A stretch of 64,000 nucleotides of DNA from Mesorhizobium sp. WSM4313 (GCF_002294725.1 NZ_NSFT01000001.1:248001-312000); one strand, 5' to 3'; shown: positions 18,679 to 27,862, counted from the stretch's first letter. Translations and numbers: made by a program. The notes: a model not told the origin generated them from the sequence alone.

Positions 18679-19467
18679 ATGATCGAAGCGCGCGACATCA
18701 CGGTGGCGATCGGCGGCAAGCGCATCGTCTCTCATGTCGATTTCGCGGCGCGGCCCGGCGAAGTAACAGCCCTCGTCGGGCCAAACGGATCCGGCAAGAC
18801 GACTTTGCTCAAGGCGCTGACGCGCGAGCTCGCCTATACCGGCACCGTCACCCTCAACGGCCGCGATCTGTCGGTCATGAAGCCGGTCGAGGCAGCCACG
18901 CTGCGCGCGGTGCTGCCGCAGGCCACGACGCTGTCCTTCCCGTTCACCGTGCGCGAGATCGTTCGCCTCGGCCTGATCGGCGGTCGATCCGGCGTGCTGC
19001 CCGGCGAGGATGCGCGTTTGCCCGAGCGGGCGCTGGCGCGGGTGGATCTCGACGGCTTTGTCGGCCGCTTCTACCAGGAGCTTTCCGGGGGCGAGCAGCA
19101 GCGCGTGCAGCTTGCCCGCGTGCTCTGCCAGGTGTGGGCGCCGGTGCTCGAAGGGCGGCCGCGCTATCTGTTCCTCGACGAGCCGGTCTCCAGCCTCGAC
19201 ATCAAGCACCAGCTCATCATCATGGACACCGCGCGCGATTTTGCCCGGCGCGGCGGCGGCGTGGTAGCGATCCTGCACGACCTCAATCTGACGGCCATGT
19301 ATGCCAACCGAATTTTTGTGCTGCATGGCGGCCAGCTGGCGGCCGCGGGGTCGCCGGCGGACGTACTCAATGACGAGCTGATCGAGAGTGTGTTCGACTG
19401 CAGGCTGAAGGTCGGCGCGCTGCCTGCCGCCAACATGCCGTTCGTGTTGCCGCAATCGGCGGCGTAG
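18679..19467 (+). CDS. hmuV: Heme ABC transporter ATP-binding protein
   Basis: This 262-residue ABC ATPase has a complete set of motifs: Walker A GPNGSGKTT (residues 34-42), signature LSGGEQQRV, Walker B RYLFLDEPVSSLD and switch histidine in LHDLNL. It drives heme import through HmuU. The ATG at 18679 starts the protein directly at the ABC fold; longer in-frame reading upstream overlaps hmuU and is not ABC-like. It is the last gene of the hmuPSTUV run, and the second copy of the long inverted-repeat element begins 36 bases after it. Confidence 0.93.
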   Translation: MIEARDITVAIGGKRIVSHVDFAARPGEVTALVGPNGSGKTTLLKALTRELAYTGTVTLNGRDLSVMKPVEAATLRAVLPQATTLSFPFTVREIVRLGLIGGRSGVLPGEDARLPERALARVDLDGFVGRFYQELSGGEQQRVQLARVLCQVWAPVLEGRPRYLFLDEPVSSLDIKHQLIIMDTARDFARRGGGVVAILHDLNLTAMYANRIFVLHGGQLAAAGSPADVLNDELIESVFDCRLKVGALPAANMPFVLPQSAA

Positions 19468-19502
19468 GCTTGGCGGCGAGAGGGGCGCCATCGCTCATGA
19501 CT

Positions 19503-19711
19503 TCGTCATTCTAGGGCGGAGCAAGGAGCGCAGCGACGCGCGCAGACCCTAGAATCCATTCCGTGACCTTCGTGCGCCGCGACGATGCAGAAATAGCGAC
19601 CCTAAAGAGCCAGTGCCTCTTCTGGATCGCTGTATTCTTTGTTCGATGTAACGGAATGGATCCTCGGGTCGCCGCGTCCGCTTCGCTCCCGCTCTGCCCG
19701 TGGATGACGAA
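19503..19711. repeat. Long inverted-repeat intergenic element, copy 2
   Basis: Arms at about 19503-19564 and 19649-19711 are imperfect reverse complements and match the arms of the element at 11100-11281. In the left arm ATTCTAGGG (19508-19516) pairs perfectly with CCCTAGAAT (19547-19555), while the corresponding bases in copy 1 differ on both sides yet still largely pair. The central spacer is longer here (about 85 bases) but starts with a related sequence. It fills most of the 285-base gap between hmuV and rirA. Confidence 0.75.
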
Positions 19712-19752
19712 GTTGACGAGCCTTCCTCGAGAACCAGGCCGCAAGCGCCCGA

Positions 19753-20214
19753 TCACGCCGCGGGCGCGCGCTGCTCCAGAAGGTCAATGCCGAGCAGGCT
19801 GCGCACATTCGGGCGCGCGGCGACGAGATCGGCGATCGTGTAGCGGGAAAGCACGGCGAAGAAGGCGTTGAGCGCCTCGCGCAGCGCCGAATTCAGGGCG
19901 CAGCTGTCGACCAGCGGGCATTCGGCTGCGTCGTTCTCGAAGCATTCGGCCATGGCGAAACTCTCTTCGGTGATGCGCACGACATCGAACAGGTTGATCT
20001 GTTCCGCCGCGCGGCCGAGCCGCACCCCGCCGTTGCGGCCGCGCACGGTCTCGACCAGGCCGGCCTCGACCAGCGGCTGCAGGATCTTGAAGAGGAACAG
20101 CTCGGACACCGAATAGGCGGCGGCGATCTCGGGGATGCGGCTCAGCCTTTCGGTGTTAGCGGCGCAGTACATCAGAATGCGCATCGCATAATTGGTCTGG
20201 CGCGTGAGCCGCAT
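19753..20214 (-). CDS. rirA: Rrf2-family iron-responsive regulator RirA
   Basis: This 153-residue Rrf2 protein begins MRLTRQTNYAMRILMYCA and carries the winged-helix segment AAAYSVSELFLFKILQPLVEAG. Three cysteines at positions 91, 99 and 105 (CFENDAAECPLVDSC) are the expected iron-sulfur ligands. RirA is the main iron repressor of Rhizobiaceae and relatives: with its cluster intact it binds IRO boxes and shuts down iron-uptake genes. Its place beside the hmu cluster and the IRO box at 15266 support the name over other Rrf2 proteins such as IscR or NsrR. Confidence 0.9.
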   Translation of the reverse strand: MRLTRQTNYAMRILMYCAANTERLSRIPEIAAAYSVSELFLFKILQPLVEAGLVETVRGRNGGVRLGRAAEQINLFDVVRITEESFAMAECFENDAAECPLVDSCALNSALREALNAFFAVLSRYTIADLVAARPNVRSLLGIDLLEQRAPAA

Positions 20215-20259
20215 GATATCCTCGCGAAATATTAGCTTGAAGCCGAATATGGCCCATAG

Positions 20260-20276
20260 TTTGGAACAATTCCAGA
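20260..20276. promoter_or_regulatory. Irr-type ICE-like palindrome upstream of rirA
   Basis: TTTGGAACAATTCCAGA differs from the iron control element consensus TTTAGAA-N3-TTCTAAA at three of fourteen defined bases and keeps the GAA-N3-TTC core. It lies 46 bases before the rirA start. Irr is known to repress rirA in Agrobacterium when iron is scarce, so the position makes sense. Confidence 0.55.
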
Positions 20277-20293
20277 CTGGACCGGCACATAGC

Positions 20294-20308
20294 TGAATAA
20301 TCGTGTCA
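20294..20308. promoter_or_regulatory. TGA-N9-TCA motif between rirA and the DUF445 gene
   Basis: TGAATAATCGTGTCA fits the IRO pattern by its six fixed bases, 80 bases before rirA and about 107 before the next gene. The inner bases are not symmetric, so this could be chance. Confidence 0.3.
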
Positions 20309-20414
20309 ACTTTTTGTGCATGCCGGCGCAGATTGGTGCTCCCGCGCTTCGAACGAGCGTTTTGCCGGCGCAGCCACTAGATAGAAGCGGGTGCAAACAG
20401 GAAACGGCCTCTCC

Positions 20415-21710
20415 ATGCCACAGTCAGCTTCGGCCCTCGCGCCGGTTCGATTCGACGCCGATGCCAAGGCTAAGCTCTCGGCGTTGCGGCGGACCAAGTT
20501 CGTCGCCGCCGCGGCGCTCGCGCTGTGCATCCTCGTCTTTGCGCTCGCCAAATCCTTCGAGGGCGGCCATCCGTGGCTCGGCTTCGTCGCGGCCTTCGCC
20601 GAGGCGGCGACCATCGGCGGCCTCGCCGACTGGTATGCCGTGGTGGCGCTGTTCCGGCGGCCGCTCGGGCTGCCGATCCCGCACACGGCCATCATTCCGG
20701 AGAACCAGCACCGCATCGCCGACAATCTCGGCCGCTTTATCGAGGCCAATTTCCTGGCGCCGGAGCCGGTGCGCGAGAAGCTTGCCGAGGTCGATTTCGC
20801 CGCTTTGGTCGCCGACTGGCTGGCCGACGCCGAACGCGCCTCCGATCTGTCGCGGTTCGTCGTACGCCTGGTGCCACAGACATTGACGGCGGTGGAACAA
20901 TCAGGTCTCCGTGACTTCGTCACCAGCCGCATGCTGGAGCAGATCGAGAAGGTGCCCCTGGCGCCGCTCGCGGCCGATCTTTTGTCAGCGCTGACCGACG
21001 ATCGCCGCCACCAGAAGCTTTTCGACGAGTTTATCCGGGTCGTCGGGCGTTTCCTCAACGACGAGCAGGCCCTGGCGACGATGCGTGAAAAGATCCGCGA
21101 GGAACTGCCGTCGCTGTTCAACCTGTTTCGCGCCGACGCCTATCTTCTGAAGAAGATCGTCGCTTCGGCAGGCTCGCTGCTCGACGAGGTGCGGGCCGAT
21201 CCCAACCATCCGATGCGTGCCGAATTCGACGGTTTCGTGCTTGGCTTCATCGAGCGGCTCAGGACCTCGAAACAATATGCAAGGCGCGCCGAGAAGCTGA
21301 AGCGCGATTTCCTCGGCCGTCCGGAAGTGCGGGCGCTGGCCGGCGATGCGTGGACGAGCCTGCGCCTGTTCATCGAGCAGGACGTCAATGCGCCGAATTC
21401 GACGATCCGCGAGCACCTCGCCAACATGTTCGTCGAGGTCGGCAGGCATCTGGCCGACGACGCCCAGATCAGGGCCGACATGAACCAGGGTTTTGTCGTG
21501 GCGCTGGCTTCGTTCGTGGAAAGCCAGAAGAGCGGGGTGTCGACATTCATCGCCGACCAGGTCAAGCGCTGGGACCTGGCGCAGCTGACGCGGCTGATCG
21601 AGACCAATATCGGCAGGGACCTGCAATATATCCGCTTCAACGGCATGATCGTCGGCGGGCTTGCCGGGCTGGCGCTCCATACGGCGGAGCGGCTGTTCCT
21701 CGTCAATTGA
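20415..21710 (+). CDS. DUF445 (YjiN-type) membrane protein
   Basis: This 431-residue protein has the DUF445 layout: two hydrophobic segments near the N-terminus (FVAAAALALCILVFAL and WLGFVAAFAEAATIGGLADW), the conserved block ADWYAVVALFRRPLGLPIPH followed by TAIIPENQHRIADNLGRFIE, a long helical region and a C-terminal membrane helix (NGMIVGGLAGLALHTAERLF). The function of the family is not established; it is a widespread inner-membrane protein. The ATG at 20415 has AGGAAA upstream; GTG at 20391 is an alternative. It is divergent from rirA but has no obvious link to iron. Confidence 0.85.
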   Translation: MPQSASALAPVRFDADAKAKLSALRRTKFVAAAALALCILVFALAKSFEGGHPWLGFVAAFAEAATIGGLADWYAVVALFRRPLGLPIPHTAIIPENQHRIADNLGRFIEANFLAPEPVREKLAEVDFAALVADWLADAERASDLSRFVVRLVPQTLTAVEQSGLRDFVTSRMLEQIEKVPLAPLAADLLSALTDDRRHQKLFDEFIRVVGRFLNDEQALATMREKIREELPSLFNLFRADAYLLKKIVASAGSLLDEVRADPNHPMRAEFDGFVLGFIERLRTSKQYARRAEKLKRDFLGRPEVRALAGDAWTSLRLFIEQDVNAPNSTIREHLANMFVEVGRHLADDAQIRADMNQGFVVALASFVESQKSGVSTFIADQVKRWDLAQLTRLIETNIGRDLQYIRFNGMIVGGLAGLALHTAERLFLVN

Positions 21711-21775
21711 CGCTGGCCCAAGGAGCACTATTCTCCTTCAAGGGCGCCGCATGGCGGCCGGCAGGGAGGCAGGGC

Positions 21776-22204
21776 ATGGCAAGACAACCGGAACCGGACT
21801 CGTTCCTCGACATGTTCAGCAGGTTCGGCCGCGACCTCAAGCTGCCGAATGTCGACGTCCAGGCGATCCTCGACCATCACCGCAAAAACCTCGAAGCCCT
21901 GGAAAAATCGGCGAGGGCAAGTGCGGCCGGCGCATCCTCGGTGCTGGCGAGGCAGCATGAGATGGTCCAGAATGCCATGCATGAGATCACGCGGATGGCG
22001 CAGAACTATCAGACGCCCGGCAATCCGCAGGACCTGATGAGCAAGCAGGCGGAGTTTGCCCGCAGGTCGTTCGAGACGACGCTGAAGAATGCCAGCGAAG
22101 TGGCCGACCTTGTGCGCAAATCCAGCACCGAATCGGTCGAGATCCTGCGCGACCGGATCCGGGATGCGATGGCGGAAATCCGCGCCGGCTACGAAAAGAA
22201 ATAG
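21776..22204 (+). CDS. Phasin-family protein
   Basis: This 142-residue, mostly helical protein without a signal peptide resembles phasins, which coat polyhydroxyalkanoate granules. Phasin-like features are the central DHHRKNLEALEKSARASAAG segment, repeated amphipathic helices and KQAEFARRSFETTLKNASEV near residue 92. GGAGGCAGGG precedes the ATG at 21776. It sits 65 bases after the DUF445 gene and 180 bases before a MaoC hydratase, which could supply (R)-3-hydroxyacyl-CoA for the same polymer; that link is inference. Confidence 0.75.
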   Translation: MARQPEPDSFLDMFSRFGRDLKLPNVDVQAILDHHRKNLEALEKSARASAAGASSVLARQHEMVQNAMHEITRMAQNYQTPGNPQDLMSKQAEFARRSFETTLKNASEVADLVRKSSTESVEILRDRIRDAMAEIRAGYEKK

Positions 22205-22384
22205 GCTACCTGGCGATTTCGGACCCCATCACTGACCGACATGCGATGCAACCGGCGCAGGTGTCCGAGCGTTCTCGGCCTGCCCCAAAGCATCAACTCT
22301 ACCGGCGAAAATCGCGGGGCGGCGAATTGACAGAGGCCGCCGCTTCATGGTCGGGAGACAGGCAAGAGTGATGGGAAAGCCGGA

Positions 22385-22882
22385 ATGACGGAAACACGGC
22401 CGAGAACGCCGCCGACCTTCGAGCAGTTGCGCACGATGTCCGGGCAGGAGCTCGGCGTGTCCGACTGGACGACGGTCGACCAGCAGCGCATCGACCAGTT
22501 CGCCGAATGCACGGGCGACCACCAGTGGATCCATGTCGATCCGGAAAGGGCGAAACGGCAGAGCCCGTTCCGCACCACGATCGCGCATGGCTACCTGACC
22601 TTGTCGATCATCGGCGCGCTGGCGCTGGAGATGGGCATCGTGCCGGAAAACACCCAGGCCGCCTTCAACTACGGCTTCGACAAGGTGCGCTTCCTGGCGC
22701 CGGTCAAGGCCGGCGCGCGGATCAGGCTGCGCACCACGCTGCTTTCCATGGAGGACCGCGGTCCCGGCCAGTATCTGATGAAGGCGGCCAACACCGTCGA
22801 GATCGAAGGCGAGCAGAAGCCGGCGCTGACCGCCGAAACGCTGGTGATGATGTATGAGCGCCGCAAGCGGGCAGGGGCGTAA
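22385..22882 (+). CDS. MaoC-family dehydratase (enoyl-CoA hydratase 2 / NodN-like)
   Basis: This 165-residue hotdog-fold protein has the MaoC hydratase signature FAECTGDHQWIHVDPERA (about residues 39-56), with the catalytic Asp and His, followed by IAHGYLTLS. Enzymes of this family hydrate trans-2-enoyl-CoA to (R)-3-hydroxyacyl-CoA. The length and sequence are also close to the NodN group of rhizobia, whose reaction is unclear. A purine run (GGGAAAGCCGGA) precedes the ATG at 22385. It lies downstream of a phasin gene and is convergent with the MocR-type regulator. Confidence 0.8.
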   Translation: MTETRPRTPPTFEQLRTMSGQELGVSDWTTVDQQRIDQFAECTGDHQWIHVDPERAKRQSPFRTTIAHGYLTLSIIGALALEMGIVPENTQAAFNYGFDKVRFLAPVKAGARIRLRTTLLSMEDRGPGQYLMKAANTVEIEGEQKPALTAETLVMMYERRKRAGA

Positions 22883-22899
22883 GGCCTGCCGAGACTGGA

Positions 22900-24318
22900 C
22901 TACGCGGCCTTGCGACGAGACACGGCTATCGCCTTTTCGAGCACCTGGAAAATGCGTTCGTCGGCACACTGGGCCACGTTGAAGCGCATGAAGCGGGCGG
23001 CGGTGTGCGAGAGGCTGAAGGCGTTGCCGGGCGCCAGCACGAGATTATCCGAAAGCGCATGGCGTGCGACGTCGGCGGCCTCGATGCCGTCGGGCAGGCG
23101 GCACCAGAGAAACATGCCTGCAGGCTGGTCGATCCAAGGCACGATACCCATCGCCTTCAGCCTGCCGGCTGTCTCGGCCATGGCGCGCGACAGGCGCGTG
23201 CGCAACTGCTCGATATGCTTGCGATAGCTTCCGTCCTTCAACAGGGTCAGCACCAGTTCGGCCGTCAGCCGGGTGCCGCCGAATGTCGTAGCGATCTTGA
23301 GATCGGTCAAGCCCTCCATCCAGTCGGGTGGCGCGGCGATGAACCCGCAGCGCACCGAGGCCGACAGCGTCTTGGAGAAGGAGCCGATCTGCACCACGCG
23401 CTGCAGCCCGTCGAAGGCCGCGAGCCTTGGGGCGTGGCTGTGCTCGAAGTCGGCGAAGATATCGTCCTCGACGATGGTGAGATCCGCCTGGTAGGCGAGC
23501 TTCAAAAGCCGATGCGCGGTGACCGGCGACAGGATCGCGCCGGTCGGGTTGTGGATGCCAGAATTGGTGATGTAGAGGCGCGGCCGGTGCTCGGCGATCG
23601 CCTCGGCGAATAGCTCGATGTCCGGCCCCGAAGGCGTGTAAGGCACGCCGACAACCTTGGCCTGATGCGCGCGCAGCAGCGCATGGAAGTTGAAGTAGCA
23701 GGGGTCGTCGACCAGGACCGCATCGCCGGGCTCGATCAGGAAGCGGCACAAAAGATCGATCGCCTGGGTGCCGCAGTCGGTCAGCATAATCTGGTCCGGC
23801 GAGACCTCGATGCCATGCTCGGCCATGCGCCTTGCCAGCAATTGGCGCAGCGGCGGCAGACCGAGCGGCGTGCCATAGTCCGCAAGCGTCACGTCGTCCG
23901 CGCGGGCTGCGCTGCGCAGCGCCCGGCGCAAGGCGGCCTGCGGCATCCAGGACGCCGGCAGCCAGCCGCAGCCGGGTTTCAGCATCTCCTCGCCGGCTTC
24001 GAGCGATTGCCGCGACACCCAGAGCGGGTCGACGGCTCGGTCCAGCCGTGGGCCGATCTCGGCGAGCGACAATGGTGCGAGCTGGCCGGCGGCGTAGAAG
24101 CCGGAGCCAGGCCGCGAACGGATCGTGCCTTCCGCCGCAAGGCGCTCATAGGCTTCGACCACGGTCGATTTTGAAACCTGCATGGATCTGGCCATGGCCC
24201 GTATCGACGGCAGGCGGGCTCCGGGCGTCAGCGTGCGCGCCGCGATCCGCTGGCGGATTGCCGTCATGACGGTTTCGACGAGGGTGGCGCCACTGGCATT
24301 TGGGCCTGATGCGTCCAT
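22900..24318 (-). CDS. MocR-type regulator: GntR winged helix fused to a PLP aminotransferase domain
   Basis: This 472-residue protein has an N-terminal GntR DNA-binding domain (ARTLTPGARLPSIRAMARSM, then VSKSTVVEAYERLAAEGTI) joined to a fold-type I aminotransferase domain. PLP-site features are visible: TDCGTQAIDLL, the segment ITNSGIHNPTGAILSP, and the lysine region QIGSFSKTLSASVRCGF. MocR proteins sense amino acids or PLP-linked compounds rather than catalyse transamination. The gene is divergent from an EamA-type exporter, with 102 bases between starts, the usual layout for a regulator and its target. The effector is unknown. Confidence 0.88.
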   Translation of the reverse strand: MDASGPNASGATLVETVMTAIRQRIAARTLTPGARLPSIRAMARSMQVSKSTVVEAYERLAAEGTIRSRPGSGFYAAGQLAPLSLAEIGPRLDRAVDPLWVSRQSLEAGEEMLKPGCGWLPASWMPQAALRRALRSAARADDVTLADYGTPLGLPPLRQLLARRMAEHGIEVSPDQIMLTDCGTQAIDLLCRFLIEPGDAVLVDDPCYFNFHALLRAHQAKVVGVPYTPSGPDIELFAEAIAEHRPRLYITNSGIHNPTGAILSPVTAHRLLKLAYQADLTIVEDDIFADFEHSHAPRLAAFDGLQRVVQIGSFSKTLSASVRCGFIAAPPDWMEGLTDLKIATTFGGTRLTAELVLTLLKDGSYRKHIEQLRTRLSRAMAETAGRLKAMGIVPWIDQPAGMFLWCRLPDGIEAADVARHALSDNLVLAPGNAFSLSHTAARFMRFNVAQCADERIFQVLEKAIAVSRRKAA

Positions 24319-24346
24319 CTGTACTTCTCAGTAGACCATTACAGTT

Positions 24347-24369
24347 TTGTAGAATTGTACTCCATTGTA
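24347..24369. promoter_or_regulatory. Repeated TTGTA motifs in the MocR/EamA divergent region
   Basis: TTGTA occurs three times in the same direction, starting at 24347, 24355 and 24365, and CTGTAC lies at 24319. MocR proteins typically bind directly repeated boxes, so this is a candidate operator; the roughly 8-10 base spacing is near one helical turn. Confidence 0.35.
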
Positions 24370-24420
24370 TCTGGCAACACCATGGCCCGCGCCGGTACGG
24401 AAGCGCAAACGGAGCGGATC

Positions 24421-25284
24421 ATGGAAAAGAGTTTCGACGGCTGGCTCAGCGGCTTCATTGGGGTGCTGATCTTCAGCGGGTCGCTGCCGGCGACGCGGGT
24501 GGCGGTGATGGATTTCGACCCGACCTTCCTGACGGCGGCCCGGGCGGCGATTGCAGGTCTGCTCGGGATTGCGATGCTGCTGCTGTTTCGCGAGAAGCGT
24601 CCGGAGCGCAGCGACTTGATCTCGCTCGTCGTCGTGGCGCTGGGTGTCGTGGTCGGCTTCCCGTTGCTGACGGCGCTGGCGCTGAAACATGTCACCTCGG
24701 CGCATTCCATCATCTTCGTCGGCCTGCTGCCGCTGGCGACTGCGATCTTCGGCGTGCTGCGCGGCGGCGACCGTCCGCGCCCGGCTTTCTGGCTGTTCTC
24801 GTGCCTGGGAAGCGCTTTAGTGGCGGGCTTCGCTCTGGCGCAAGGCGTGACCGCGTCGCCGGTCGGCGACGGCCTGATGCTCGGCGCCATCATCGTCTGC
24901 GGTCTGGGCTATGCGGAAGGCGCCAAGCTGTCGCGCAAGCTCGGCGGCTGGCAGGTGATCTGCTGGGCCTTGGCGCTGTCGCTGCCGGTGACGCTGGCGT
25001 TGAGCTTCGCGACACTGCCGCCATCCTTCGCCGCCATCGGTTCGGCCGCCTGGATCGGTCTCGGCTATGTCTCGCTGTTCAGCATGCTGATCGGTTTCGT
25101 GTTCTGGTATCGCGGCCTGGCACAAGGCGGCATCGCCGCCGTCGGGCAGCTGCAGCTGCTGCAGCCCTTCTTCGGCCTGGCGCTGGCGGCGAGTCTGTTG
25201 CATGAGCAAGTCAGCCCGCTGATGGTGGTCGTGACGCTCGGCGTGGTGGCCTGCGTGTTCGGGGCGAAGAAGTTCGCGCGGTAA
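24421..25284 (+). CDS. EamA/DMT-family transporter (probable exporter)
   Basis: This 287-residue protein has ten hydrophobic segments in two repeated EamA halves of about 140 residues each. The first half carries GSLPATRVAVMDFDPTFLTAARAAIAG in two conserved stretches and the second ends GVVACVFGAKKFAR. DMT proteins of this kind usually export amino acids or related metabolites. The ATG at 24421 has GGAG seven bases upstream; an upstream in-frame ATG at 24382 would add 13 residues. The divergent MocR-type regulator suggests control by an amino-acid or vitamin-B6-related signal. Confidence 0.85.
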   Translation: MEKSFDGWLSGFIGVLIFSGSLPATRVAVMDFDPTFLTAARAAIAGLLGIAMLLLFREKRPERSDLISLVVVALGVVVGFPLLTALALKHVTSAHSIIFVGLLPLATAIFGVLRGGDRPRPAFWLFSCLGSALVAGFALAQGVTASPVGDGLMLGAIIVCGLGYAEGAKLSRKLGGWQVICWALALSLPVTLALSFATLPPSFAAIGSAAWIGLGYVSLFSMLIGFVFWYRGLAQGGIAAVGQLQLLQPFFGLALAASLLHEQVSPLMVVVTLGVVACVFGAKKFAR

Positions 25285-25299
25285 AGCGCCTACGGATTT

Positions 25300-25351
25300 G
25301 TTTTGACGCTATTCCGGACGGAAAACCGTTTCACACTTTTCCTGGAATTGC

Positions 25352-25352
<1 letters not shown>
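25300..25352 (-). repeat. Dispersed intergenic repeat, copy B
   Basis: The stretch from TTTGTTTTGACGCTATTCC to CACTTTTCCTGGAATTGCT is intergenic. Its 19-base core (25334-25352) is identical to 2892-2910. It lies between the convergent EamA and alcohol dehydrogenase genes, touching the latter's stop codon. Confidence 0.6.
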
Positions 25353-26392
<1,040 letters not shown>

Positions 26393-26516
26393 CGGCAAAC
26401 TCCCACGTTTTGAGATGACGATAGCCGATTCCGCGAGCGGTCGACCGGAAATCGATTCTGCCAGTGATGGCGCTTGCATTTTGGACGCTGACGCCAAGGT
26501 AGGGCGCTAAGCCGGG

Positions 26517-27167
26517 CTACTCGGCATCGATCTGGTTCTGCGGCGCGGCCTTCTGGAACGCCGGCAGCGCCATGCAGGCGGCGTTGATGCGCGCAATCAC
26601 CGGATAGGGCGCCATGTCGACGCCGAAGCGGGCATTGTTGGCGACCTGCGCGGCAAGGCAGATGTCGGCAAGGCCAGGCGCATCGCCGTGGCAGAAGGTG
26701 CCGGTCTCAGGCGAGGAGGCGAGAATCTTTTCAAGCGGCTGGAAGCCTTCGTTCACCCAGTGCCGGAACCAGTTGACGACGTCCTCGTCGCCGGCGCCGA
26801 ACAAACTGCGCAGCGAGGTCAGCACGCGCAGATTGTTCACGGGATGAATGTCGCAGGCGATCATCTGCGCCAGCATCCGCACTCGTGCCCGACCCAGCGC
26901 ATCCTTCGGCAGCAGCGGCGGCTCCGGCTGGATCTCGTCGAGATATTCGATGATCGCCAGCGATTGCGTCAAAAGCCTGCCGCCGTGCAGCACCAGCGCC
27001 GGCACCAGCCCTTGCGGATTGACGGCGAGATAGGCTGGCTCGAGATGCTCGCCATGGCGCAGATGATGCGGCACATAGGTATACTCCAGCCCCTTCATCG
27101 CCAGCGCGATCCGCACCCGGTAGGAGGTGGAGGAGCGGTAGTAATTGTGGAGGACGAGGTCGCTCAT
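26517..27167 (-). CDS. maiA: Maleylacetoacetate (or maleylpyruvate) isomerase, GST family
   Basis: This 216-residue zeta-class glutathione transferase contains YYRSSTSYRVRIALAMKG, with the SS-x-S/C-type active-site serines, then NPQGLVPAL, LTQSLAIIEYLDE and ACDIHPVNNLRVL. It isomerises maleylacetoacetate to fumarylacetoacetate in tyrosine/homogentisate breakdown, or maleylpyruvate in the gentisate route. Its ATG overlaps the stop of the upstream FAH-family gene by the four bases ATGA, so the two are translated together. The ring-cleaving dioxygenase of either route is not in the window. Confidence 0.88.
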   Translation of the reverse strand: MSDLVLHNYYRSSTSYRVRIALAMKGLEYTYVPHHLRHGEHLEPAYLAVNPQGLVPALVLHGGRLLTQSLAIIEYLDEIQPEPPLLPKDALGRARVRMLAQMIACDIHPVNNLRVLTSLRSLFGAGDEDVVNWFRHWVNEGFQPLEKILASSPETGTFCHGDAPGLADICLAAQVANNARFGVDMAPYPVIARINAACMALPAFQKAAPQNQIDAE

Positions 27168-27862
27168 CGCCTCGGCTGCCCGATGGTGACCTCGATCTCG
27201 CCGATGCCGTCGACGCCGCCGGTGATCCTGTCGCCGGCCTGGACCGCGCCGACGCCCGCCGGAGTGCCGGTGAAGATCAGGTCGCCCGGCTTGAGCTCGA
27301 CCGCCTCGCTGCAGATCGAGACGATGTCGGCGATCGGCCAGATCAGCTCGGCAAGGTCGCCGTCCTGCTTCACCGCGCCGTTGACGGCGAGCCAGATGCG
27401 GCCTTTCTGCGGATGTCCCGATTTCGCGGCCGCAACCAGCGGACCGCAAGGCGCGGAGTGGTCGAAGGCCTTCGACCAGTCCCAGGGACGCGCCGCCTTC
27501 TTCGCCTGATCCTGCAGGTCGCGGCGGGTCAGGTCGACGCCGACGCCGTAGCCCCAGACGTGGGCGAGTGCATCGGTGCGCGGAATATGGACGCCGGCCT
27601 TGCCGATAGCGACGACAAGCTCGATCTCGTGGTGCAGGTTCGAGGTCAGCGGCGGGTAGGGGATCTCGGCGCCGCTGTCGACCACCGCGTCGGCCGGCTT
27701 GGTGAAGAAGAAGGGCGGGTCGCGCTCGTCATTGCCGAGCTCGCGCGCATGCGCAGCGTAATTGCGGCCGACGCAGAAGATGCGGCGCACGGCAAACCGC
27801 TCCGCCGAGCCTGCGACGGCAACCGAGGCGATCGCCGGCGGCGGAAGGACGAATTCTGGCAT
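27164..27862 (-). CDS. Fumarylacetoacetate hydrolase-family protein, possibly fumarylpyruvate hydrolase
   Basis: This 232-residue FAH-fold enzyme has CVGRNYAAHARELGN, the metal-site glutamates in HHEIELVVAIG, the following GYGVGVDLTRRDLQ, and FTGTPAGVGAVQAGD. The short length fits acylpyruvase/fumarylpyruvate hydrolases better than the roughly 420-residue tyrosine-pathway FAH. With the overlapping isomerase it would complete the last two steps of gentisate or homogentisate degradation. The start at 27862 is chosen by similarity (MPEFVLPPP); in-frame codons continue to 27943. Confidence 0.82.
   Translation of the reverse strand: MPEFVLPPPAIASVAVAGSAERFAVRRIFCVGRNYAAHARELGNDERDPPFFFTKPADAVVDSGAEIPYPPLTSNLHHEIELVVAIGKAGVHIPRTDALAHVWGYGVGVDLTRRDLQDQAKKAARPWDWSKAFDHSAPCGPLVAAAKSGHPQKGRIWLAVNGAVKQDGDLAELIWPIADIVSICSEAVELKPGDLIFTGTPAGVGAVQAGDRITGGVDGIGEIEVTIGQPRR

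Noticed and set aside
24382..24420. Longer start for the EamA exporter
   Set aside because: The extra residues MARAGTEAQTERI are hydrophilic and unlike EamA N-termini, and the ATG at 24421 has the better ribosome-binding site.
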